Shown here one piece after another: positions 19,547-29,750 of a DNA stretch of 43,888 nt (the first letter of the stretch is position 1; each line of letters begins with the position of its first letter). The position numbers and the translations under genes were made by a program. Under the pieces are notes generated by a model. That model saw only the letters and a list, made by a program, of their open reading frames with translations, made no database searches and was not told where the DNA came from. The stretch comes from Candidatus Faecalibacterium intestinigallinarum. GTDB taxonomy: Bacteria > Bacillota > Clostridia > Oscillospirales > Ruminococcaceae. The stretch covers positions 1 through 43,888 of the forward strand of contig DXHQ01000095.1 of the NCBI GenBank assembly GCA_019113345.1. The letters run 5' to 3'.

Positions 19547-20584
19547 GTGAAAAAAGCCGTTGTTTTCCTGGCCGCCGCCCTGCTGGTGCTGGGCAGCGCC
19601 CTGCCCCTGGCAGGCTACTGGCTCACCCTGACGCTGCTGCGGCAGACCCCCGCGGCCGCTTCTTCCGATCCGGGCGGGCCCGGCGTTTCCTCCGTCCCGC
19701 CGGCCGAACCCGGCGCCCTACCCGCCGCCTCTGCGCCCCCGGCCGGCAGCGCCGGCGAGGTCCTGCTGCGGGACAGCGAGAGCGGCCAGACCTTCACCCT
19801 TTCGATGCGGGACTACCTCATCGGCGCAGTGGCGTCCGAGATGCCGGTCAGCTGGCCGGACGAGGCCCTCAAGGCACAGGCGGTGGCCTGCCACAGCTAC
19901 ATCCTCTACTGCCGGGACCACCGCGCGGACGAGAGCGCCCCCTGGCTGACCGTCGACCCGGCCCGGCGGCGGGGCTGCCTGACCGACCCGGTCCTGCGCA
20001 GCTACTGGGGCACCGCCTACCAGGCCAACTATGCCCGCCTTTCGGCCCTGGTGGACCAGGTGGCCGGGGCGGTGCTGTACTACGACGGCGCGCCGGCGGG
20101 GGCCAGCTACTTTGCCATCTCCAACGGGCAGACCGAGGCCAGCGAAAATGTCTGGGGCTCTCCCCTGCCCTACCTGCGGGCGGTGGACAGCAGCACCGAC
20201 CTCACCGCACAGGACTACGAGGTCACCGTCACCCTCTCGGCCGAGCAGGTCAGCGCAGCGCTGGCGGACACCCTCGGCATCCCGACCGCGGGCATCGACC
20301 CGTCGGCCTGGTTCGGGACCCCGAGTTATACCCCTTCGGGCTATGTCGACTCCCTGCCGGTCTGCGGCCAGACGGTGTCGGGCACCGCCCTGCGGTCGGC
20401 TCTGGGGCTGCGCAGCGCCTGCTTTGCCATCCGGCAGGAGGGCGGCGCCTTTGCCATCACCACCCGGGGCTACGGCCACGGCGTCGGCCTGAGCCAGTGG
20501 GGCGCCAAGGCTCTGGCCGAGCAGGGCCGGAGCTGGATCGAGATCCTGGCCCACTACTTCCCCGGCACCACCCTGGAAGGATAA
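19547..20584 (+). CDS. SpoIID/LytB domain protein, membrane-anchored
   Basis: A 345-residue protein with an N-terminal membrane anchor or signal (VKKAVVFLAAALLVLGSALP). A Pro/Ala/Ser-rich linker (about 35-70) leads to the SpoIID domain, with RDYLIGAVASEMP, EALKAQAVACHSYIL, SNGQTEASENVWG and the C-terminal RGYGHGVGLSQWGAKALA. SpoIID is the lytic transglycosylase that remodels peptidoglycan during spore engulfment; related LytB proteins act in vegetative wall turnover. The GTG start is set by AAAGGAGG (19529-19536) ten bases upstream. No other engulfment gene is adjacent, so it may be a paralogue rather than spoIID itself. Confidence 0.88.
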   Translation: MKKAVVFLAAALLVLGSALPLAGYWLTLTLLRQTPAAASSDPGGPGVSSVPPAEPGALPAASAPPAGSAGEVLLRDSESGQTFTLSMRDYLIGAVASEMPVSWPDEALKAQAVACHSYILYCRDHRADESAPWLTVDPARRRGCLTDPVLRSYWGTAYQANYARLSALVDQVAGAVLYYDGAPAGASYFAISNGQTEASENVWGSPLPYLRAVDSSTDLTAQDYEVTVTLSAEQVSAALADTLGIPTAGIDPSAWFGTPSYTPSGYVDSLPVCGQTVSGTALRSALGLRSACFAIRQEGGAFAITTRGYGHGVGLSQWGAKALAEQGRSWIEILAHYFPGTTLEG

Positions 20585-20585
20585 A

Positions 20586-20621
20586 ACAGCCCCGGCGTAG
20601 TCAGGCAGGCGCCGGGGCTGT
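20586..20621. terminator. Bidirectional terminator
   Basis: Stem ACAGCCCCGGCG / CGCCGGGGCTGT. On the minus strand TTTTAT follows; on the plus strand the tail is weaker (ATCCTAT). It separates two convergent genes. Confidence 0.75.
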
Positions 20622-20639
20622 ATCCTATGCGTTTGAAAC

Positions 20640-21695
20640 TCAGAACAGCTTGTCCAGGAAAGCGCGCAGCTGGCTGCCCAGACTCTCGGACGGGGCGGGC
20701 TGTGCGGCGGGGGCAGGCTCTTCCTGCAGCATGGCCCCTTCGGGGTCCTGCACCGACCAGTAGCAGCCGTCCACCGCAGGGTTGTCCGACACGGTGAAGT
20801 CGGCCCCAAAGCAGAGGCTCTCGCCCGCGGTGTCCTCCGCGACGATGAGGTAGGTGTAGCTGCCGCGGGGCAGCTCGCCGAAGCGGATGGCGCTGTCGAT
20901 CTGGCGCAGGGACCAGCTGGCCTCGCTGCCGGTCAGGCCGGCCGCCGCGCTCATGACGGTGTTGCCGGCGGCGTCCTCGATCCACACCGCCACCTCGGCC
21001 AGGGCGCTGCCGTCCGAAGCGGTGACGGTGCCGTTCAGGCTCATGCCGCTGCCGGCCTGAACGTTGACGGGATAGGTCACCCCGGCCAGCTGCAGCTCGC
21101 TCGACTGCGACGCGCCGGCGGCGGCGTTGTTGTCCTCCGCGATGTACCAGTAGCAGGACGCGCCCGCGACCGAGACGCTGGCGCTGGAGATGGGCACCCG
21201 CCCGGCGCTGATGTTGCCGGCCGGGTCGGAGCAGTAAAAGACGCCGTCGGTGTAGTCGGTCAGCAGAATGGCGTGGGGCTGCCGCCGGTCATAGAGGACG
21301 ATGCCCTCGGGGTGAGCGGCCAGCAGGTCGATCAGGGTCTGGGTCTTGGCCCCGTTGTCGGCCGGCAGGGTGGCGTAGCGCACCTTCATGGCCTTGTATG
21401 TAAAGTTATGGGACAGGCCGTTGGCCCACGCGGCGGGCCGGACGCTGTTCTCGGTCACATCCACCCAGTCGGTCAGGCCGTCCAGATAGGCGCGGCGGCG
21501 CAGCATCATGGCGGCAGCCGTCAGGGTGCAGGTGCCGCTCCGGCTCTGTTTGAGGTAAAAGCCGGCGTCCACATTCAGGTCGGCGGCCAGCGCCCGGGGC
21601 ATACAGGGCACCAGCAGCAAAACGGTCAGCAGCAGCGCAGCCAGACGGCGGCGCCAGCCAGTTTGTGTTTCCAAGTTTGCCTCTTCCCTTCTCAT
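20640..21695 (-). CDS. Secreted C39-like cysteine peptidase domain protein
   Basis: An exported protein of about 350 residues. The signal peptide (RRRLAALLLTVLLLVPCMPRALA) ends with an ALA-A cleavage site. The C39-like domain follows with the catalytic cysteine in SGTCTLTAAAMML (about 56) and the histidine in QPHAILLTDY (about 141), then DGVFYCSDP. A beta-rich carbohydrate-binding-like region (about 210-305, LNGTVTASDGSALAEVAVWIED) and an acidic, Pro-rich tail complete it. The target is unknown. The start is uncertain: the ATG at 21695 has no good ribosome site, while a TTG at 21674 has GGGAAGAGG just before it; both keep the signal peptide. Confidence 0.8.
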   Translation of the reverse strand: MRREEANLETQTGWRRRLAALLLTVLLLVPCMPRALAADLNVDAGFYLKQSRSGTCTLTAAAMMLRRRAYLDGLTDWVDVTENSVRPAAWANGLSHNFTYKAMKVRYATLPADNGAKTQTLIDLLAAHPEGIVLYDRRQPHAILLTDYTDGVFYCSDPAGNISAGRVPISSASVSVAGASCYWYIAEDNNAAAGASQSSELQLAGVTYPVNVQAGSGMSLNGTVTASDGSALAEVAVWIEDAAGNTVMSAAAGLTGSEASWSLRQIDSAIRFGELPRGSYTYLIVAEDTAGESLCFGADFTVSDNPAVDGCYWSVQDPEGAMLQEEPAPAAQPAPSESLGSQLRAFLDKLF

Positions 21696-21915
21696 CCGGC
21701 GGGGTACATGGGAGGGGCCGCAGCATCCGGCCTCTCCGACGGACCTCGCTTCGTTTTTTTCTAAACATAGTTTAACCCATCTGTTACTGTTTTGTAAATA
21801 GTTCGAGGGCAAACTTTCACGATATTTTCGCATTCATTCCATAGTATGACCTTTGAATTTGTGTATATTTTACAATTTTCAGTCCTTTATTTTTTCACGT
21901 CAAGGGCTTGACAGG

Positions 21916-21948
21916 CAAAAAGAAAAGGCCCGCCGGCACGGGCGGACC
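21916..21948 (-). terminator. Terminator of hicAB
   Basis: Minus-strand stem GGTCCGCC / GGCGGGCC followed by TTTTCTTTTT, 13 bases beyond the hicB stop. Confidence 0.8.
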
Positions 21949-21960
21949 AGTTTTCGTATT

Positions 21961-22362
21961 TTACTGAAAGCCCAGTCTGGCTTTCAATCCCTCCTGCAGC
22001 ACCTGCGAGAAGTTGACGTGCGCTTCCTCGGCAGCCATATTCAGCCAGGCGGGGATGGTCAGGGTCTTTTTGACCGAGACATTTTTGACACGGCTGCGGA
22101 CGACCGGCATCGATACATCAATCATGGTCACAATGCCGTTTTCTTCCGGGCGGATTTTCTCGAAGGGGGTGGGGTCGGGGATGGAGTCGCCGTCGTCCTC
22201 CATCCCGCACAGATGCAGCCCCATCGCCTCCCGCGCGCAACGGAAGGCCTCTTCGGTGGAATGCGCGCAGGTCAAACAACCCGGCAGGTCGGGAAATTCC
22301 ACCGAGACGCCGTCCTCGTCGTAATAGAAAATGGCAGGGTAAGAATAAAAATCTTTTCTCAT
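21961..22362 (-). CDS. hicB: HicB-family antitoxin
   Basis: A 133-residue antitoxin that neutralises HicA and usually represses the operon. The N-terminal partial RNase-H-like fold reads YPAIFYYDEDGVSVEFPDLPGC, followed by AHSTEEAFRCAREAMGLHL. The C-terminal part (VKKTLTIPAWLNMAAEEAHVNFSQVLQEGLKARL) is a ribbon-helix-helix DNA-binding domain. The ATG at 22362 is preferred; AGAGGAG lies ten bases upstream, and an upstream extension lacks family similarity. It follows hicA by 31 bases. Confidence 0.9.
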   Translation of the reverse strand: MRKDFYSYPAIFYYDEDGVSVEFPDLPGCLTCAHSTEEAFRCAREAMGLHLCGMEDDGDSIPDPTPFEKIRPEENGIVTMIDVSMPVVRSRVKNVSVKKTLTIPAWLNMAAEEAHVNFSQVLQEGLKARLGFQ

Positions 22363-22393
22363 ATCGGGCAAGCTCCTCTCATAAAAAGCGGGG

Positions 22394-22591
22394 TCATTCA
22401 AAGTGCACCCCCGCCTGCCGCTCAATGCTTTTCAGCGTGCGGATTGGCATATCCTTGCGGGGATGAGGAATGGTCACCAGTCCGGCTCTTGCGGGGTGCC
22501 GGAACTGATGATGATCGCCGGCGCAGCGCACCTCGTACCATCCTGCCGCCTGCAATATCTGGATGACCTCTCTGGAAGAATAGCTTTTCAC
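22394..22591 (-). CDS. hicA: HicA-family mRNA interferase toxin
   Basis: A 65-residue double-stranded RNA-binding-fold toxin that cleaves translated mRNA. It contains the family features: an N-terminal S-S-R-E-VI-QILQAAGW helix, the catalytic histidine strand GDHHQFRHP, and the closing IPHPRKDMPIRTLKSI. The start is GTG with GAGGTGG just upstream. It is first in the hicAB operon, behind a promoter that carries a dyad. Confidence 0.92.
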   Translation of the reverse strand: MKSYSSREVIQILQAAGWYEVRCAGDHHQFRHPARAGLVTIPHPRKDMPIRTLKSIERQAGVHFE

Positions 22592-22610
22592 GATACCACC
22601 TCACGCTGCA

Positions 22611-22639
22611 AGTATAACACGTATTGCAGCACGTGTCAA
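22611..22639 (-). promoter_or_regulatory. hicAB promoter with embedded operator dyad
   Basis: Minus-strand TTGACA (22634-22639), 17 bases, TATACT (22611-22616). The spacer holds the perfect dyad ACACGT-N8-ACGTGT (22617-22622 and 22631-22636), overlapping the -35 box. This is a natural site for HicB autorepression. Confidence 0.8.
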
Positions 22640-22649
22640 CAGGGCCCGG

Positions 22650-22687
22650 GCAAAAGAAAAAGACCGCCAGCAAAAAGCTGACGGTCT
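22650..22687 (-). terminator. Terminator of tRNA-Pro
   Basis: Minus-strand stem AGACCGTCAGC / GCTGGCGGTCT followed by TTTTCTTTTG, directly after the tRNA 3' end. Confidence 0.9.
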
Positions 22688-22688
22688 C

Positions 22689-22766
22689 TGGTCCGAGTGG
22701 CGAGAATCGAACTCACGGCCTCTTGAACCCCATTCAAGCGCGCTACCAAAACTGCGCTACACCCGG
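22689..22766 (-). tRNA. tRNA-Pro, anticodon GGG
   Basis: Cloverleaf on the minus strand: acceptor CCGGGTG paired to CACTCGG with A73 and an encoded CCA (22689-22691). The anticodon stem CTTGA/TCAAG encloses the loop ATGGGGT (anticodon GGG), and the T arm is GTGAG-TTCGATT-CTCGC. It has its own promoter and terminator. Confidence 0.95.
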
Positions 22767-22805
22767 ATATCGGCCCCGCCCGTTCAGAGCGGGGCGACGA
22801 ATAGT

Positions 22806-22834
22806 ATTATACTCACAAAAGGGCCGGATGTCAA
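22806..22834 (-). promoter_or_regulatory. Promoter of tRNA-Pro
   Basis: Minus-strand consensus TTGACA (22829-22834), 17 bases, TATAAT (22806-22811), just after the uvrA stop. Confidence 0.85.
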
Positions 22835-22843
22835 CCTCTTTTT

Positions 22844-25712
22844 TCAAATTTCTTCCGATTCTTCCCGGCGGGCCTGTTTGTCCCGCTCAAGCAGGGGTTT
22901 CAGGTACTGGCCGGTAAAGCTGCCGGGGACCTTCGCCACCTGTTCGGGGGTGCCGGCGGCAATCACCCTGCCGCCCGCGCTGCCTCCCTCGGGGCCGAGG
23001 TCGATGATATAGTCGGCGCATTTGATCAGGTCGAGGTTGTGCTCGATGACAATGACGGTGTTGCCGGCATCCACCAGCTTCTGCAGCACCTCGATCAGCC
23101 GGTGGACGTCGGCGATGTGCAGCCCGGTGGTGGGCTCGTCCAGGATATAGACCGTCTTGCCGGTCGAGCGGCGGGCCAGCTCGTTGGCCAGCTTGACCCG
23201 CTGCGCCTCGCCGCCCGACAGGGTGGTGGCGCTCTGCCCCAGGGTGACGTAGCCGAGGCCGACGTCCAGCAGGGTCTGCAGTTTGCGGGCGATCTTTGGC
23301 TGGTTGGCGAAAAAGACCACCGCTTCCTCCACCGTCATGTTCAGCACGTCGGCGATGGTCTTTTCCTTGTACTTGACCTCCAGGGTCTCGCGGTTGTAGC
23401 GGGCCCCCTTGCAGACCTCGCAGGGGACGTAGACGTCGGGCAGAAAGTGCATCTCGATCTGCAGAATGCCGTTGCCCTCGCAGGCTTCGCACCGGCCGCC
23501 CTTGACGTTGAAGCTGAACCGCCCCGGCCCGTACCCCCGCATCTTGGCGTCCTGGGTCTGGGCAAAGACGGCCCGGATGTCGTTGAACACCCCGGTGTAG
23601 GTGGCGGGGTTGGAGCGCGGGGTCCGCCCGATGGGCTGCTGGTCGATGCCGATCACCTTGTCGACGTATTCCAGCCCGTCCACCCCGTCGCTCTTGCCGG
23701 GGCGGCTGCGGGCGCCGTTCAGCTCGCCCGCCAGGGTCTTGTACAGAATTTCGTTGACCAGGCTGGATTTGCCGCTGCCCGAAATGCCGGTCACGCAGGT
23801 GAAGGTCCCGAGGGGGAACTCCACCGTGATACCGCGCAGGTTGTTCTCCCGGGCCTTGTTCACCCGCAGGCAGTGACCGCTGCCGGGGCGGCGGACGGCC
23901 GGCACCGCGATCCGCCTGCGGCCCGACAGGTAATCGCCGGTGACGCTCCGTTTGGCCCGGCAGATGTCTTTGACGCTGCCGGCGGCCACGATCTCGCCGC
24001 CGTGCACCCCCGCCCCCGGGCCGACGTCCACGATGTAGTCGGCGGCGCGGATGGTGTCCTCGTCGTGCTCGACCACGATCACCGTGTTGCCCAGGTCCCG
24101 CAGGTGCTTGAGGGTGGCGATCAGCTTGTCGTTGTCCCGCTGGTGCAGGCCGATGGAGGGCTCGTCCAGCACATACAGCACCCCCGACAGGGCGCTGCCG
24201 ATCTGGGTGGTCAGCCGGATGCGCTGGCTCTCGCCGCCCGACAGGGTGCCGGCCGAGCGGGCCAGGGTCAGGTAGTCGAGGCCGACGCTCTGCAAAAATT
24301 CCAGACGGGTCCGGATCTCTTTCAGAATCTGCCCGCCGATCTGGCGCTGCTTGTCGGTCAGCGGCTCCGCGCCCCGGCCTTCCTCGCTGGCCCGGATGAA
24401 GTCCAGCTCCTCCCGGATGGACATCTCGCAGAACTGACTGATGTTGACGCCCCCCACCGTCACCGCCAGCACCACCGGCTTGAGCCGCTGGCCCTTGCAG
24501 GCGGGGCATTTCACCCCCGACATCACCCCGGCGATCTCCTCTTTCATCCACTCGCTGCTGGTCTCGCGGAAGCGGCGCTCGAGGTTTTCGACGATGCCCT
24601 CGAACTCGCCGTAATACTGGCCGCTGCCGAACTCGTTGGTCCGGTGCAGCTCCAGCTTTTCGCCGTTGGTGCCGTAGAGCAGGGCGTTGCGCGCCTCGAC
24701 GGAAAAGTCCCGCAGCGGGGTGTCGAGGGTGAAGCCGTACCGCTTGCCCAGCGCGATGTAGTACATCTCGCTGACCGAGCCCTCGGCGTAGTACCACCCG
24801 CTGGCTTTGATGGCCCCCTGCCGGATGGACAGGCTGCGGTTGGGGATGATGCGGTCCTCATCCACCTTCATGAAGATGCCCAGGCCGGTGCACTTGTCGC
24901 AGGCGCCCTGGGGGTTGTTGAAGGAAAAGAGCCGCGGGGTCAGCTCGCTGATCGAGACGCCGTGCTCCGGGCAGGCGAAGTTCTGGCTGAAGGTCATGGT
25001 CTCCCCGCCGATCACCTCCACCTCGGCCACCCCGCCGGCCAGGTTCAGGGCCGTTTCCAGGCTGTCGGCCAGCCGGCTGCGCACCCCCTTGCGGATGACC
25101 AGCCGGTCCACCACCACCTCGACGGTGTGCTTGATGTTCTTTTCCAGGGCGATCTCCTCGTCCAGGTCGTACAGGCTGCCGTCCACCTTGACCCGGGTGT
25201 AGCCGGCCCGCCGGGCTGCGTCCAGCTCCTTCTGCTGGGTGCCCTTGCGCTGCCGGACCACCGGCGCCAGCACCTGAAAGCGGGTCCCCTCCTCCAGCTT
25301 CAGGACGGCGTCCACCATCTCGTCCACGCTCTGCTGGCTGATGACCCGGCCGCAGACCGGGCAGTGGGGCACCCCGATCCGGGCGTAGAGCAGCCGGAGG
25401 TAATCGTAGATCTCGGTCACGGTGCCCACCGTCGAGCGGGGGTTGTGGCTGGTGGTCTTCTGGTCGATGGAGATGGCCGGCGACAGGCCGGTGATCTCGT
25501 CGACGTCGGGCTTGTCCATCCGGCCCAGGAACATCCGGGCGTAGCTGGACAGGCTTTCGACATAGCGGCGCTGGCCGTCGGCATAGATGGTGTCGAAGGC
25601 AAGGCTGGATTTGCCCGACCCCGACAGCCCAGTCATGACGATGAACTTTTCCCGCGGGAGGGTCAGGCTGACGTTTTTCAGGTTGTGCTCCCGCGCGCCC
25701 TTGATGACGATC

Positions 25713-25726
<14 letters not shown>
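22844..25726 (-). CDS. uvrA: Excinuclease ABC subunit A (UvrA)
   Basis: Damage-sensing ATPase of nucleotide excision repair, 960 residues, loading UvrB at lesions. Two ABC modules are present: Walker [13 protein letters not shown] near residue 33 and [12 protein letters not shown] in the second half; signatures [11 protein letters not shown] and [11 protein letters not shown]; Walker [13 protein letters not shown] and [12 protein letters not shown]. Zinc-binding cysteine pairs appear at CDKCTG/CPACKG and CEACEG/CEVCKG. The start codon is TTG, 14 bases inside the end of uvrB, giving translational coupling with that gene. Confidence 0.97.
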
Positions 25727-27770
<2,044 letters not shown>

Positions 27771-27830
27771 CGAGATCGTATTCCCCCTTTGCGCCATATT
27801 TTACAATCAATGGTTGTTGCTTCCGCGCTT

Positions 27831-27859
27831 ATTATACCACATTCAATTTCTTTTGTATA
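27831..27859 (-). promoter_or_regulatory. Promoter of uvrBA
   Basis: Minus-strand TATACA (27854-27859), 17 bases, TATAAT (27831-27836), about 60 bases before the uvrB start. No Gram-positive LexA box is visible beside it. Confidence 0.6.
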
Positions 27860-27873
27860 GCCTTTATATAGTC

Positions 27874-28605
27874 TTATTCCTCCCGAAGCTGGAAGATCCG
27901 CAGCCGCTCGTTGCCGGCCTCCGGCAGCTCGCTGCGCTGACGGAGGGAGAGGTACTCGGTCTCGGTGACGATGATATGGTCGAGCAGCTCGATCCCCACC
28001 ACATACAGCCCGCGGGCCAGCTCGGCGGTGGCCTCGATGTCCTGCCGGGAGGGCAGGGCGCTGCCGCTGGGGTGGTTGTGGCAGAGCACCACCCACCGCG
28101 CCTTGAGCCGCACCGCCTGCGCGATGGCCTCCTTGATGGGCAGCTCGACCGAGTCGACGCTGCCGCTGCTCAGCCAGGCGGTGCAGGTGATCCGCCGCTG
28201 CCGGTCCAGGCAGACCAGCAGCACCCGCTCCCGGACCGCGCCCTTGAAGCGGGCCATCAGATACTCCCCCGTCTGTTCGATCGTCCGCAGCCGGCGGCGG
28301 TCCTTGGCCAGAACGTGGTGGTAATAGGCGCTGACCTGCGGCAGCAGGTGCAGAAACCGCGCCGAAGCCGGGCCCATCCCCTCCACCAGGCACAGCTCCT
28401 CCTCGTCGGCCTCCAGCACGCCGGCAAAATCGCCGAACCGCTCCAGCAGGGCGTGGGCGATGGGATTGGTATCCTTGCGCGCGTTGGTGAAATAGAGCAG
28501 ATATTCCAGCGCCTCGTGCTCGGCCAGGCTTTCCAGGCCGTATTTCTGCACCCGCTCGTGCATCCGCTGGCGGTGTCCCGCATGGATCTGTTTTTCTCCG
28601 GCCAT
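27874..28605 (-). CDS. radC: RadC/YeeS-family JAB-domain protein
   Basis: A 243-residue protein with an N-terminal helix-hairpin-helix region (about 5-85, EGMGPASARFL) and a C-terminal JAB1/MPN-like metalloprotein domain. The metal-site motif is LCHNHPSGSALPSRQD (two histidines, a serine and an aspartate). It is historically called a DNA repair protein, but a direct repair role is doubtful and the activity is unknown. The ATG at 28605 is chosen because GGGGAGG lies seven bases upstream. It precedes uvrBA in the same direction with a promoter in between. Confidence 0.9.
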   Translation of the reverse strand: MAGEKQIHAGHRQRMHERVQKYGLESLAEHEALEYLLYFTNARKDTNPIAHALLERFGDFAGVLEADEEELCLVEGMGPASARFLHLLPQVSAYYHHVLAKDRRRLRTIEQTGEYLMARFKGAVRERVLLVCLDRQRRITCTAWLSSGSVDSVELPIKEAIAQAVRLKARWVVLCHNHPSGSALPSRQDIEATAELARGLYVVGIELLDHIIVTETEYLSLRQRSELPEAGNERLRIFQLREE

Positions 28606-28692
28606 AGCCTTGCCTCCCCTCGTGGTCGTCCCTTTTAGGATACTTTTCTTTCCGCAAAAAGACAAGAGTTTCGGGCAAATTTTCTCCCGCGA

Positions 28693-28721
28693 TTGACTTG
28701 CACCCCAAAATCGTTTATCAT
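28693..28721 (+). promoter_or_regulatory. Promoter of the pseudouridine synthase–comM pair
   Basis: TTGACT (28693-28698), 17 bases, TATCAT (28716-28721), about 23 bases before the start codon. Confidence 0.75.
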
Positions 28722-28744
28722 TGTCTTAAAGTGAGGATACGACT

Positions 28745-29731
28745 ATGAAGCAATTTACCGCAACCGCCAACGACGAGGGGGTCCGGCTGTCCCGCTTTGT
28801 CCAGAGCGTGACGACCGGCCTGCCCACCAGTCTCTTATACAAGAGCTTCCGCAACAAGCGGATCAAGGTCAACGGCAAAAAGGCCGCCCCCGACGCCCGC
28901 CTTGCGGCCGGGGACTTGATCGAGCTGTACATCAACGACGAGTTCTTCCCGCCCGAGGCAAAGCCTGCCCGCCCGGCCAGGCCCGCAAAGCCCAGACAGC
29001 CCCGGGTGCAGGTGATCTACGAGGATGAGAACATCGCCGTCCTCTACAAACCCGCCCACCTGCTCTGCCACAGCGACCGCACCGGCGACGCCAATCTGGT
29101 GGACGCCTTCACCGCCTACCTGACCGAAAAGGGGGAATACGCCCCCGGCGGGGAGAACCGCTTTGTCCCCGCCCTCTGCAACCGGCTGGACCGCGGCACC
29201 GAGGGGCTGGTCATCGCGGCCAAGAACTACGCCGCCCTGCGGGACATGAACGAGATCATCCGCACCGACCGGCTGAAAAAGGAGTACTACACCATCACGG
29301 TGGGCATCCCGCCGCGGGGCCGCTTCACCGCCTGGTGGGAGCACGACGAGAAGGCGAACAAGGTCAGCATCCACGCCCACCCCGACCAGGCCGGCCGCCG
29401 CAAGCAGATCGTCACCGATGTGGACGTGCTGCGCACCGCCGGACCCTATGCGCTGTGCAAAATCGGCCTGATCACCGGGCGGACCCACCAGATCCGGGCC
29501 CATCTGGCCTATCTGGGCCGGCCGGTGCTGGGGGATATCAAGTACGGCAGCCGCAAAGCCAACGAGCGGGCCGGCGCCAAAACGCAGGCCCTCTGCGCGG
29601 TGCGGGTCAGCTTTCTGGACATCCCGGAGGAAAACACCCTCCACTACCTGACCGGCAAGATCATCAAGCTGAAGGACCCGCAGATCCTGCGGCAGTTCGA
29701 CGCGCTGGACAAATCAAAACAGGCGGATTGA
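28745..29731 (+). CDS. RluA-family pseudouridine synthase
   Basis: Converts uridine to pseudouridine in structured RNA, most likely 23S rRNA. It has 328 residues. An N-terminal S4 RNA-binding domain (about 12-65, SLLYKSFRNKRIKVNGKK) is joined by a Pro/Ala/Arg linker to the catalytic domain (about 90-300). The catalytic aspartate lies in CNRLDRGTEGLV, where an N replaces the more common H of HRLD. Other family motifs are LLCHSD, GRTHQIRAHLAYLG and PVLGDIKYG. RluC/RluD-type specificity cannot be told apart here. It is followed closely by the ComM-like gene. Confidence 0.93.
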   Translation: MKQFTATANDEGVRLSRFVQSVTTGLPTSLLYKSFRNKRIKVNGKKAAPDARLAAGDLIELYINDEFFPPEAKPARPARPAKPRQPRVQVIYEDENIAVLYKPAHLLCHSDRTGDANLVDAFTAYLTEKGEYAPGGENRFVPALCNRLDRGTEGLVIAAKNYAALRDMNEIIRTDRLKKEYYTITVGIPPRGRFTAWWEHDEKANKVSIHAHPDQAGRRKQIVTDVDVLRTAGPYALCKIGLITGRTHQIRAHLAYLGRPVLGDIKYGSRKANERAGAKTQALCAVRVSFLDIPEENTLHYLTGKIIKLKDPQILRQFDALDKSKQAD

Positions 29732-29750
29732 CACGCGGAAAGGAGCGCCC

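Noticed and set aside
22394-22766. tRNA-Pro beside hicAB as a possible integration site for a mobile element
   Set aside because: The tRNA 3' end is not repeated nearby, there is no integrase, and the tRNA has its own terminator.
27771-27873. A LexA/DinR box controlling uvrBA
   Set aside because: No match to the Gram-positive CGAAC-N4-GTTCG-type box is visible around the promoter.
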